Below are positions 6,332 to 13,297 of a stretch of 13,297 bases of DNA, in pieces. Below the pieces are notes generated by a model that was not told where the DNA came from, did not search any database, and worked only from the letters and a program-made list of their open reading frames with translations. This DNA comes from Pseudomonadota bacterium. Lineage in GTDB: Bacteria > Pseudomonadota > Gammaproteobacteria > Steroidobacterales > Steroidobacteraceae. Numbering within the stretch: position 1 is the first letter of the stretch; the number at the start of each line of letters is the position of its first letter. The stretch lies in NCBI GenBank assembly GCA_021817875.1, contig JAKAFQ010000051.1, positions 1 through 13,297 of the forward strand, in the 5' to 3' direction. A program made the position numbers and the translations under genes.

Positions 6332-6820
6332 TCAGCCCTTTTCCTTCTCCAGGGAAGAGACGATCCGTTGCAGCAGGTGAATCAACAGCGGTTTGTGCAT
6401 CTCGCCGACGATCTGATCGAGCCGCCGGTCGTGCGCCTGGGCGTGTTCCGTCAGAATCTCGAGTTGCTTCCTGCCGAGCGGAGTGAGATTGAGAACATGG
6501 GCCCGGCCGTCAGTGCGCGAACGCTTGCGTGTGACCAGGCCGTGCTTCTCCATGTCCTTGAGCGCTAGAGCCAACGTCGACTTGTCACGGCCGTCGGCAC
6601 GACTCAGCTCGGACTGATTGATGCCCGGATTTTCGTTGATCAGGCAGAGTATCGCAAATTTTCCCGGGCTGGTATCGCTGTCATCGACCCTTTGGGCAAA
6701 GGCTCTAAAGGACAGTTCCTGCGCACGCCGCAGCTGAAAGCCGATGTAATTCTTCAGAGGTCCCAAGTTTGCGCCTTTCGTGTGGTCCGGTGCAGTGTGA
6801 TGTCTGGCCTGCTTCGGCAT
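6332..6820 (-). CDS. MarR-family transcriptional regulator
   Basis: A 162-residue winged-helix repressor-type protein of typical MarR length. The N- and C-terminal helices (about 20-45 and 125-160, ending SLEKEKG) would form the dimer interface. The DNA-binding part runs from TSPGKFAILCLINENPGINQ (50-69) through the recognition helix DKSTLALALKDMEKHGLV (79-96) to the wing RTDGRAHVLNLTPLGRK (102-118), which contains the family's conserved D-x-R. The ATG at 6820 is favoured by GGAGGA 5 bases upstream, the best ribosome binding site in the window. MarR proteins usually repress nearby or divergent genes and release DNA on binding aromatic or CoA-type ligands. Here no gene is immediately adjacent, so the target is unclear and self-regulation or control of the transporter unit are both possible. 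Confidence 0.93.
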   Translation of the reverse strand: MPKQARHHTAPDHTKGANLGPLKNYIGFQLRRAQELSFRAFAQRVDDSDTSPGKFAILCLINENPGINQSELSRADGRDKSTLALALKDMEKHGLVTRKRSRTDGRAHVLNLTPLGRKQLEILTEHAQAHDRRLDQIVGEMHKPLLIHLLQRIVSSLEKEKG

Positions 6821-6908
6821 GTTGTCCTCCAGAAGGCTGTGGCCGGCCAGCAGAGGGCCGACGCGCGCCGACTCAGGTTGGAGAATGCGGCGCACCGCGC
6901 TCTATTGT

Positions 6909-6924
6909 CATGCACACCGGCATG
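6909..6924. promoter_or_regulatory. Inverted repeat upstream of the MarR gene, candidate autoregulatory operator
   Basis: CATGC and GCATG arms are separated by 6 bases, a 16-bp dyad about 90 bases before the regulator's start. The size and position fit a MarR-type operator, and members of this family commonly repress themselves. The arms are short and may be chance. The surrounding gap (6821-7184) holds no gene. It also carries two copies of TCCGACGG (6952-6959 and 6967-6974). Confidence 0.3.
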
Positions 6925-7069
6925 GCCTGCGATGCCCGGACCCTTGTGCCGTCCGACGGGGCGCCTTCCGACGGACAGCGGCCCCGCTGCAGGAACGACA
7001 GGCTGGGAGTGCAGGTCAGCGCGGGCGGGAACGCCGCGGATTTCGTTGGCCATGCTACTATCGAGCGTG

Positions 7070-7113
7070 AAAAGGCGCAACAACCGAGGCCGGACGACAC
7101 GCGACGGCCTCGG
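7070..7113 (-). terminator. Probable terminator of the hydrolase-M16 operon
   Basis: A perfect 9-bp GC-rich stem (CCGAGGCCG at 7084-7092 with CGGCCTCGG at 7105-7113) encloses a 12-base loop, about 70 bases after the last M16 stop. On the minus strand it is followed by TTGTTGCGCCTTTT, a broken T tract. It is the only strong hairpin with any T-rich tail in this gap and is well placed to end the operon before the MarR gene. The interrupted T tract lowers confidence. Confidence 0.5.
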
Positions 7114-7184
7114 CGCATGATCCGTCGGAAGCGCCACCGACCGCAGTTGATCCGCCGCACCGACCCGGGAGGCGACGCGCCGTG

Positions 7185-8537
7185 TCAGCGGCGTGCCACC
7201 GGCGCCGGTGGCAGGAAAGTCGGGTCGGTGAGCGGCATCTCGGTTACCGGACCGAACTCCTGCAACTGTCCACGGATGCGCGCGGCGTCCCCGATCGCCA
7301 CGATGACCACCGCATCCGGCTGCGGAAACGCCTCCACGATCACCTCGCGGGCCGCCGTCGGATCGACTGCCGCGAGGTGTGCGCCATACTCGTCGATGTA
7401 GGCGGTGCCGAGCCCGTAGAACTCGATTTCCGCGATCATCGCCGCCCAGTCCGCGGCGGTTTCGAGCCCGAGCGCGTACTGGCCGAGCGTGTAGGCCCGG
7501 GCCGAGTCCAGCATCTGCGCCGTCACCCCCTCGGCGTGCAGGCGCGTCAGCGCGGAAAGCGCAATGCCGATCGCCCGGCCGGTATTGCCCGCCTCGACGA
7601 AGGAGCGGATGGCGAAATCCCCGGGGACGCTGCCGCGGACGAACCCTGAACGCGCCCCGTACGACAGTCCCGATTTGATGCGCAGCTCGGCGTTGAGCAA
7701 CGAGGTGAATCGGCCGCCGAACAGCGTATTGACCAGGTCGAGCGCCGCGCGCCGCCGGTAGCCCTTCTCGACCCCGATGCTGCCGATCCAGAAGTGCGTC
7801 TGTGTCGATCCGGGCGAGTCCACCAGCAGCACGCGCCGCCCGGCCGCCACCGGCTGCGCAACCGCAGACAACTGCACCGGCGCCCTGCGCCAGTCTGCGA
7901 ACGCGCTGCGGGCCGCCGTCTCGATCCGCCGTGCATCGAGGTCGCCGGCCAGAACGAGAATCAGCCTGTCGGCACCGAAATGCTGCCGGTAACCCTCCCG
8001 GACGTGATCCGGATCGATGGCCGCGAGGGACGTCTCGCTGCCGAACACCGGCCGGCCGTACGGGTGCACACCGAACAGCAGCGCCCGCCCGTAGACATCG
8101 AGGAGCTCCGCGGGCTCCGAGTCCTTGGCGGCCTTGATGAACTCGATCTGCCGCTGGCGCAGGTGCTCGAACTGCTCACGCTCGAGTCTCGGACTACGCA
8201 GTGCATCAGCCACGAGCTCCAGCATCAGCGACTGATCGCGAGACAGAAACTGCGCCCGGATGGTCAGGGCCTCGATCCCGGCCGCGGCGCCGAACGCGCC
8301 GCCGACGCCCTCCACCGTGTCCGCGAACGCATAGGCGTCGCGTCCGCCGGCGCCCTTTTCGAGCAGGCCGGCGACGAGAGAAGCGACGCCCGGGAGCGCC
8401 GCGGGATCGGTGAGCGCCCCGCCGCGCATCACGGCATGACACGCCACGAGCGGCACATCGCGCCGGGGCATCAGGATGAGAGTGGCGCCGTCATCCAATG
8501 CGAGGCGTGTATGCTCCGGCACCCGCACAGCCGTCAT
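7185..8537 (-). CDS. M16 peptidase-family subunit, catalytically inactive
   Basis: A 450-residue M16 (insulinase/processing-peptidase) protein with both halves of the fold. Aligning its GVASLVAGLLEKG (50-62) with the neighbour's GLAHFFEHMMFNG shows His to Ser53, Glu to Ala56 and His to Gly57, so it cannot bind zinc. It keeps the second-half substrate motif LRIKSGLSYG (285-294), with Arg286 and Tyr293. This pattern is known for the non-catalytic subunit of heterodimeric M16B proteases and mitochondrial processing peptidase. The ATG overlaps the stop of the catalytic subunit (ATGA), and there is no good ribosome binding site of its own, so translation is probably coupled. No signal peptide is seen. 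A 20-bp palindrome overlaps its last codons. It is the last gene of the operon. Confidence 0.92.
   Translation of the reverse strand: MTAVRVPEHTRLALDDGATLILMPRRDVPLVACHAVMRGGALTDPAALPGVASLVAGLLEKGAGGRDAYAFADTVEGVGGAFGAAAGIEALTIRAQFLSRDQSLMLELVADALRSPRLEREQFEHLRQRQIEFIKAAKDSEPAELLDVYGRALLFGVHPYGRPVFGSETSLAAIDPDHVREGYRQHFGADRLILVLAGDLDARRIETAARSAFADWRRAPVQLSAVAQPVAAGRRVLLVDSPGSTQTHFWIGSIGVEKGYRRRAALDLVNTLFGGRFTSLLNAELRIKSGLSYGARSGFVRGSVPGDFAIRSFVEAGNTGRAIGIALSALTRLHAEGVTAQMLDSARAYTLGQYALGLETAADWAAMIAEIEFYGLGTAYIDEYGAHLAAVDPTAAREVIVEAFPQPDAVVIVAIGDAARIRGQLQEFGPVTEMPLTDPTFLPPAPVARR
7194..7213. repeat. Perfect 20-bp palindrome at the 3' end of the inactive M16 gene
   Basis: TGCCACCGGC followed by GCCGGTGGCA, fully self-complementary, lies within the codons for the last eight or so residues of the peptidase subunit. 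In RNA it would form an 8-bp GC-rich stem with a GCGC loop just before the stop codon, with no T tract after it. It may protect the message 3' end or pause transcription ahead of the downstream hairpin. Codon use for a Pro/Ala-rich tail may explain part of it. Confidence 0.5.
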
Positions 8538-9895
8538 TCGCCGGCGCTTGCGGCCGGTTCCTGGATCAGCATGCCGACGGTGCGTCTGCTGCGATCCAGG
8601 ATCTGTTCGGCGACCGCCCGCACCTGCGCGCGGGAAACCTGCGCGAGACGCGCCGGGGCGTCGAACAGTCGGGCCCACTCACCCTGGAACACCTCGTACT
8701 CCCCGAGCATGTGCGCCTTGCCATCTATGGTGGCGAGCTTCTTCCAGAAGCCCACGGCAGCGAGATTCCGCGCGCGTACGAGTTCAGCCTCGGTCACGCC
8801 TTCGGACGCGATCGCCGACAGCTCGCGATCGAGCGCAGCGAGTGCGGCTTCAGGCGCGCTCTCCTGCGGCAGCGTCAACGACAGCCACAGCAGTCCCGGA
8901 TCGAACCCCTCCTGCCAGTGTCCGCCCACCTCGATCGCGAGCCGTTGATCTTCCACCAGCGAGCGGTGCAGACGCGAGGCATCGCCCTCCACCAGCACCG
9001 ACAGCAGCAATTCGATCGCCGGGCCGCGCGGATCGGCGGCGGCGGGCGCCTTGTAGGCGCACTGCAGGAGAGGGGTTTGCGCCTTGCGCCGGATGAGCAG
9101 CCGCCGCTCGGCGAGCTGCTCGGGCTCGCGAATCTGCACCGGTACCGGCGGCGGCTGGGTGGGGATCGGCTCGAAGTAATCCCGGGCCAGCGCCAGGGCG
9201 CGCTCGGGATCGACATCGCCGGCCAGAGTCAGCGTCAGGTTGTTGGGTGCATAGTAGGTCCTGTAGAAAGCCTGCAGGTCCTGCATCCGCCAGGACCGGA
9301 TGTCTTCCGGCCAGCCGATGGTCGGGAAGCGATACGGATGCGTGAGAAAGGCGGTTGTCTGCACGTGCTCGGCGAGCAGCCCGTGATTGTTGTCCTCCAC
9401 GCGCAGCCGCCGCTCCGAGCTCACCACGTTGCGTTCGCTCTCGATCAGCTCGGGCGCAAAAGCGAGGTTCGCAACCCGGTCCGACTCGAGGTCGAGCACC
9501 AGCTCGAGCGCGCAGGAGGGAAACCAGTCCTGATACACCGTGACGTCGTCGCTGGTGAAGGCGTTGTTGGCGCCTCCCTGCGCCTCCATCAGCCGGTCGA
9601 ACTCGCCCGGGGGGTGCCGGCGGGTGCCGTTGAACATCATGTGCTCGAAGAAATGCGCCAGGCCCGTGATGCCCGGCGCCTCATTGCGGCTTCCAGCCCG
9701 TACCCAGAGGTTCAGCGCCACGTTGGGAATGTGGTGCACGGGCCAGACGATGACCCGCAAACCGTTGGTGAGAGTCGCCGAGCGCACGAACTCCCGCCCC
9801 GCGAGTTCGGGAGCGCGGGCGGCGGGCAGGCGGTCGAGGCTGGCGCGTCTTCGCATGCAGTCAGTGTACGCCTGGGGCACCGCTGCCGAGGACAT
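8534..9895 (-). CDS. M16 zinc metallopeptidase, catalytic subunit
   Basis: A 453-residue M16B-type peptidase. The inverted zinc motif HFFEH (81-85) gives ligands His81 and His85 and the catalytic base Glu84; Glu161 in VVSSERR, 76 residues later, fits the third ligand. The second half (about 260-445) contains SRLHRSLVEDQRLAIEV, where the Tyr of the usual substrate motif is missing; that motif is intact in the downstream subunit. The two are therefore probably one heterodimeric protease acting on peptides or small unfolded proteins. The ATG at 9895 is chosen for GAGAAG 6 bases upstream; an ATG at 9856 is possible but has a poorer site, and longer versions would overlap the hydrolase. No clear signal peptide is present, so a cytoplasmic site is likely but unproven. 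It follows the hydrolase by 79 bases. Confidence 0.93.
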   Translation of the reverse strand: MSSAAVPQAYTDCMRRRASLDRLPAARAPELAGREFVRSATLTNGLRVIVWPVHHIPNVALNLWVRAGSRNEAPGITGLAHFFEHMMFNGTRRHPPGEFDRLMEAQGGANNAFTSDDVTVYQDWFPSCALELVLDLESDRVANLAFAPELIESERNVVSSERRLRVEDNNHGLLAEHVQTTAFLTHPYRFPTIGWPEDIRSWRMQDLQAFYRTYYAPNNLTLTLAGDVDPERALALARDYFEPIPTQPPPVPVQIREPEQLAERRLLIRRKAQTPLLQCAYKAPAAADPRGPAIELLLSVLVEGDASRLHRSLVEDQRLAIEVGGHWQEGFDPGLLWLSLTLPQESAPEAALAALDRELSAIASEGVTEAELVRARNLAAVGFWKKLATIDGKAHMLGEYEVFQGEWARLFDAPARLAQVSRAQVRAVAEQILDRSRRTVGMLIQEPAASAGE

Positions 9896-9974
9896 GCCGC
9901 ACTTCTCTGTCACGTAGGGGATACGCACGGATCCCCCGGAAGAAGGCCCCCGAGAATGCGCCCCGGGGCAGCGG

Positions 9975-11060
9975 CTACGCGACTTCTTCGGCCGGAGCCT
10001 CGAGCGATACCGCACACGCCCATGACTCGAGCGTCAGCTCTGCAACGACACGCCGCTCCGCCCACGTCGGTCCGCTGAGCCGCTCGAGGAAGCCACAATG
10101 TCCGCCGCGGCGCGTCACGACGATGTTCAGGCAGGGTGGCCGCATCAAGTGGAACAGCCCGGCCGGGGGAATGATGGGGTCGTCGAGCGAGGTGATCAGC
10201 GTCGAGGGAACTTCGAGGGTCTCGAGCCGGCGACCGGTGAGCGAATAACCGTCGAGGTATTCGTCCAGGTTGGCAAAACGGGTGTAGCGGCGCACGAGCT
10301 CGGCCGTCAGGCGCCGCAAATCTTTCGTACCTCGCAGGTCCCGGAAATCGTAATCCTCAGGCCAGGCATGCTGCTTTTTCCTGAGCGATCGCCACCACTT
10401 CCTCGCAAAATACAGGGAGTAGCCGCGGAATCCGCTTTCGAGCGCGACCAGAGTCTGATGGGGATCGAGCACCGGCGACACCGCGACGATCCGGACCAGG
10501 TCAAGGCCGGCCGCCCGTGCCTCGGCGCCCGCCCGCAACAGAAAATTACCGCCCAGCGAAAAGCCGACCAGCCGGAGGGGACGTCCGGTCAGCCGCTGCA
10601 ATTCTCGGAGCGCACCCACGACCTCGGGCAGGCGGCAGGAATGGAACAGGCCGCGGTTGAGGCGGTGGGTTTCGCCGTGGTCGCGCAGATTGAGTCGCAG
10701 CACGTCGAAACCGCGCTCGAACAGCTGCTGCCCGAGCGACAGCACGTAGAGCGAATCCGCGCTGCCTTCCCAGCCGTGCAGGAGCACCACGGGCGCGCCC
10801 TCCGCCTGGCGCGAGCGGAAACACTGCAGCCGAACGCCGTTGCCACAGTCGAGCAGCAGTTCACGCTGGGCGGCCAGCAGCGGCGCCGCCCGGCGCACGA
10901 TCGGCCTGCGGCGCAGCCCGATGCTGGCGAGCATGGACTGCAGGTGACGGTTGCTCAGCCAGCGCGGCGGCCGGAAATCCGCCTCCGCAAGCCAATCGCG
11001 CGGAAGGGTCGGCGGAACCGTTTGTCCGACACCGGCGTACCGCGCCCGTTTGTCTGCCAT
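9975..11060 (-). CDS. yheT: YheT-like alpha/beta hydrolase
   Basis: A 361-residue alpha/beta-fold hydrolase of the YheT/ABHD-type group. The sequence shows the oxyanion turn LHGWEGS (94-100), the nucleophile elbow GFSLGG with Ser168, the acid in SLDDPIIPP (probably Asp294) and the catalytic His321 in RGGHCGF. The segment FRPPRWLSNRHLQSML (29-44) is a family hallmark near the N terminus. Related proteins are esterases or lipases of unclear natural substrate. The ATG at 11060 is supported by AGAGG 7 bases upstream; a longer frame is open but lacks similarity. It is the first gene of the minus-strand operon with the two M16 subunits and is divergent from the ydbH-like gene, which hints at an envelope or lipid-related role (inference). 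Confidence 0.9.
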   Translation of the reverse strand: MADKRARYAGVGQTVPPTLPRDWLAEADFRPPRWLSNRHLQSMLASIGLRRRPIVRRAAPLLAAQRELLLDCGNGVRLQCFRSRQAEGAPVVLLHGWEGSADSLYVLSLGQQLFERGFDVLRLNLRDHGETHRLNRGLFHSCRLPEVVGALRELQRLTGRPLRLVGFSLGGNFLLRAGAEARAAGLDLVRIVAVSPVLDPHQTLVALESGFRGYSLYFARKWWRSLRKKQHAWPEDYDFRDLRGTKDLRRLTAELVRRYTRFANLDEYLDGYSLTGRRLETLEVPSTLITSLDDPIIPPAGLFHLMRPPCLNIVVTRRGGHCGFLERLSGPTWAERRVVAELTLESWACAVSLEAPAEEVA

Positions 11061-11283
11061 GCTGCCGCCTCTGCCGGCTCTCTCAAGTGCGGTCCACAGT
11101 GTAGCGTAGCGGCAGGCAGGCCGTGCTGGCCGCAAACCCGGGTGGCGTTCCCGGGGTGCGCCCCGCTCGCGATCCGATCTGCCGGGGCAGTCGCTTTCAT
11201 CGGGGTGGCGGAACGTGCAGTATGGTTGGTACGGGATCAGCGCGGCAGCAGGGCCGCGACGGCATCCGAGCGATGATCGATCG
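11061..11283. promoter_or_regulatory. Divergent promoter region between the hydrolase operon and ydbH-like gene
   Basis: These 223 bases must contain promoters for two divergent units, or at least their leaders. On the minus strand TACACT (about 11098-11103) is a 4/6 match to a -10 box but has no matching -35 at a proper distance. On the plus strand a TATGGT-like -10 (11221-11226) has no good partner. The end of the region repeats ATCG (11275-11282). No palindromic operator stands out. Confidence 0.4.
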
Positions 11284-13297
11284 ATGAAGCGTCTGTTGCA
11301 GTCAGCCCGTCATGCGGCACCGTTGCTGTTCTTCCTCGCGGCGGTTCGACCGGCCGGGGCGTTCGAGCGGCTGGTGCTCAGCGTGGGCCACGTATCCTCG
11401 CCGCTCCTCGTGCTCACCGGCGGCACAGTGACGCTTCGCCTCGACTCCACGTCGCCTGGGCTGGAGGTCCGCGCCGACACCCTGAGCGTGCGGCGGCCCG
11501 GGTTGCCGGTGCTACGCCGGATCGCGCTCACCTGCGCGATGGTCCGCCTGGGCGGACCGCTGTATGCGTGCCGCGGCGGACGATTATCGGCACTGGCCGG
11601 CGGAACGGTCGGGGTGATCCGCGCGACGCTCTCCGGGAAGTACGATCCCACCCGTAAGACCCTGCACGTCACCGCCTCGCGGGTCCCGCTGGCCGGGGGA
11701 AGCGTGCGGCTCGTGGCGCTCACTCACTCCGGCACGTGGGCTTTTTCGGTGACGGCGTCCCGGATCGATCTGGCGCGTGCCGCGCGGCTCGCGCGCCCGT
11801 GGTTCACCCTTCCGGACGGCTACAGCGCCACAGGCCGCCTGGACGCACGGATCACCGTGACCCACGATCCCTTGCTGGCGGTACGAATTGCGGCGCGGAC
11901 CGCAGACCTCGACTTCACCAACCCGGCTGGAACGGTTGCCGGGCAACAGCTCGGTGCGTCACTCAGCGGCACGCTGCTGCGCGAGGGCACCAGACTGAGG
12001 CTGGGCCTCGCCCTGCGCGGTTCGCGGGGGCAGGCACTGGCAGGCCCCGTATTCCTGGATCTCGCGGCCCATCCGCTGACGCTTCGGGCCCGGCTGAGCC
12101 GGGACGGCACCGGGCCGGTGTACGTAACGCGTCTCGCTCTGGCGCAACAGGGCGTGATCGACGCCGAGGCACACGGCGTCGTGGCACTGAGCCCCCGTCC
12201 AGAGATCGAGACCGGTAGCATCAAGGTCGCTCACCTCTTTTTTCCCGGCACGTTTGCCACTTACCTGCAGATGACGCTGGCTGCGAAGGCGCAGGGCTCG
12301 ATCACCAGCAGCGGGCAAGCGAGCGGGGAGGCGTGGATATCCCACGACGCCATCACCCGCGTCGACGGGACGCTGCGCAACTTCGGCTTCGACGATCCGG
12401 TGTCGCGGCTGTTCGTGCGGCACGCCGACGGCAGCATCCATTGGGCGGCCGCGTCAGGCAGCTCGGTCCTGCCGTCGCACCTCAGATGGAACCGCTTCGG
12501 GGCGTATGGCCTTTCCGGCGGCGCGGCGCAGCTCACCTTCCTCGCCTGGAAGCGCAACTTCGCGCTGCTCGGCGGCAATGCGCGCCTGCCGGTGTTCAAC
12601 GGCGCCATCCTCATCCACACCCTCGTCGGGCGGAACCTCGGTCTGCCTCAGGCCACATTCGATTTCGATGCCGACCTCACTCCCATCAGCATGCCGCGGC
12701 TGTGCCGGGCGTTCGGCTGGCCCATCATGAACGGACAGCTTTCCGGACACATTCCTCTGGTGCGTTACCGCGATCACCAGCTGACCTTCGACGGCGACCT
12801 CGTGGCCCGGGTTTTCGACGGCACCATCACCGGCCGGCGAATCCGCCTGCAGAACCCGCTCGGCCAATGGCCGCAGCTGTCGGCAGACGTCGAGGCACGG
12901 GGACTTGATCTCGGGCTGGTCACGCGCACTTTCGCCATCGGCTCGATCACCGGCCGGGTGGACGCTGACATCCGCGGACTGCAGCTGTTCGACTGGTCGC
13001 CCGTGACCTTCGACGCCCGGGTCTACACCATGCCGGGCGACCGCTCGGCGCACCGGATCAGCCAGAAGGCGGTCACCCGCATCGCCGCCCTGGGCGGCGG
13101 CGCCGGAGCGGTCACCGCGGCACTGGAATCAGGCTTTCTGCGCTTCTTCCACACCTTCCACTACGGGCGCCTGGCGATCGGCTGCCGGCTTCGCAATCAG
13201 GTTTGCCGGATGTCGGGGGCGGGCCCGGCGCCGGACGGCGGGTACTACCTCGTCCAGGGCAGCTGGCTGCCGCGGCTCGACATCATCGGCAATGTGC
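11284..13297 (+). CDS. ydbH: YdbH-like AsmA-superfamily envelope protein (3' end missing)
   Basis: The frame stays open for 671 codons and runs off the right edge. The N terminus (MKRLLQSARH, then a hydrophobic stretch ending PAGAF at 22-27) looks like a short signal peptide or membrane anchor. The body is rich in alternating hydrophobic beta strands, as expected for the long beta-groove of AsmA-like proteins. The C-terminal part is diagnostic of YdbH: ISQKAVTRIAALGGG (592-606), then FLRFFHTFHYGRLAIGCRL (618-636) and GGYYLVQGSWLPRLDIIGN (652-670). Little should be missing. In Escherichia coli YdbH works beside TamB and YhdP in moving phospholipids between the inner and outer membranes, and is followed by ynbE and ydbL. 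It is somewhat shorter than the E. coli protein (about 880 residues, from memory). The ribosome binding site is weak. Confidence 0.84.
   Translation, partial: MKRLLQSARHAAPLLFFLAAVRPAGAFERLVLSVGHVSSPLLVLTGGTVTLRLDSTSPGLEVRADTLSVRRPGLPVLRRIALTCAMVRLGGPLYACRGGRLSALAGGTVGVIRATLSGKYDPTRKTLHVTASRVPLAGGSVRLVALTHSGTWAFSVTASRIDLARAARLARPWFTLPDGYSATGRLDARITVTHDPLLAVRIAARTADLDFTNPAGTVAGQQLGASLSGTLLREGTRLRLGLALRGSRGQALAGPVFLDLAAHPLTLRARLSRDGTGPVYVTRLALAQQGVIDAEAHGVVALSPRPEIETGSIKVAHLFFPGTFATYLQMTLAAKAQGSITSSGQASGEAWISHDAITRVDGTLRNFGFDDPVSRLFVRHADGSIHWAAASGSSVLPSHLRWNRFGAYGLSGGAAQLTFLAWKRNFALLGGNARLPVFNGAILIHTLVGRNLGLPQATFDFDADLTPISMPRLCRAFGWPIMNGQLSGHIPLVRYRDHQLTFDGDLVARVFDGTITGRRIRLQNPLGQWPQLSADVEARGLDLGLVTRTFAIGSITGRVDADIRGLQLFDWSPVTFDARVYTMPGDRSAHRISQKAVTRIAALGGGAGAVTAALESGFLRFFHTFHYGRLAIGCRLRNQVCRMSGAGPAPDGGYYLVQGSWLPRLDIIGNV

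Noticed and set aside
5905..6568. Two overlapping 193-codon plus-strand frames before and into the MarR gene
   Set aside because: They run antisense into the MarR gene and their products are low-complexity Arg/Pro-rich text. Neither has a good start.
8498..10078. A 526-codon plus-strand open frame across both M16 genes
   Set aside because: It is antisense to two clear peptidase genes with intact motifs. Its translation has no domain and reflects high GC leaving few stop codons.
10098..11276. A 392-codon plus-strand open frame opposite the hydrolase
   Set aside because: It mirrors the YheT-like gene, which has a full catalytic triad and a good ribosome binding site. The plus-strand product is unrecognisable.
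1..13297. CRISPR arrays, tRNA/rRNA genes, insertion sequences and attachment sites
   Set aside because: No regularly spaced repeats, clover-leaf elements, transposase motifs or paired terminal repeats were seen on either strand.

Overview
This is a GC-rich bacterial chromosomal segment, most likely from a gammaproteobacterium. The best clues are a YdbH-type AsmA-like envelope protein and a YheT-type alpha/beta hydrolase, both typical of that class. The strong G/C bias at third codon positions recalls high-GC groups such as Nevskiales or Xanthomonadales, but that placement is an inference. All genes but the last lie on the minus strand. I see no rRNA, tRNA, CRISPR array, insertion sequence or phage gene.

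Region 1 (1-5224) looks like a small-molecule uptake and conversion module. In transcription order it holds a possible 36-residue leader ORF whose stop overlaps the GTG start of an MFS transporter, the transporter, an AraC-family regulator with its own likely terminator, and then a tight three-gene unit: a short-chain dehydrogenase/reductase (SDR), a MoaF-family protein and a SnoaL/NTF2-like protein. MoaF and NTF2 overlap as TGATG. MoaF is usually labelled molybdenum cofactor biosynthesis. No cofactor gene is present here, and the SDR-MoaF pairing recalls, from memory, the moaE-moaF pair of the Klebsiella monoamine regulon. The substrate is unknown.

Region 2 (5225-7184) is gene-poor. It holds one MarR-family regulator (6332-6820) with an excellent ribosome binding site, flanked by about 1.1 kb and 0.36 kb with no convincing gene. 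The larger gap contains a long plus-strand hairpin with G-U pairs directly followed by a second hairpin (5614-5694), and a 20-bp near-palindrome upstream of the transporter unit.

Region 3 (7185-11060) is a three-gene minus-strand operon: the YheT-like hydrolase, a catalytically competent M16 zinc-peptidase subunit (HFFEH), and an M16 subunit that has lost all the zinc ligands but keeps the Arg/Tyr pair. The two M16 genes overlap as ATGA, so they probably form one split, heterodimeric protease. A GC-rich hairpin with a broken T tract lies just after the operon.

Region 4 (11061-13297) is a divergent intergenic region followed by a plus-strand ydbH-like gene. It runs off the right edge but is nearly complete, and probably encodes a cell-envelope phospholipid-transport bridge protein.
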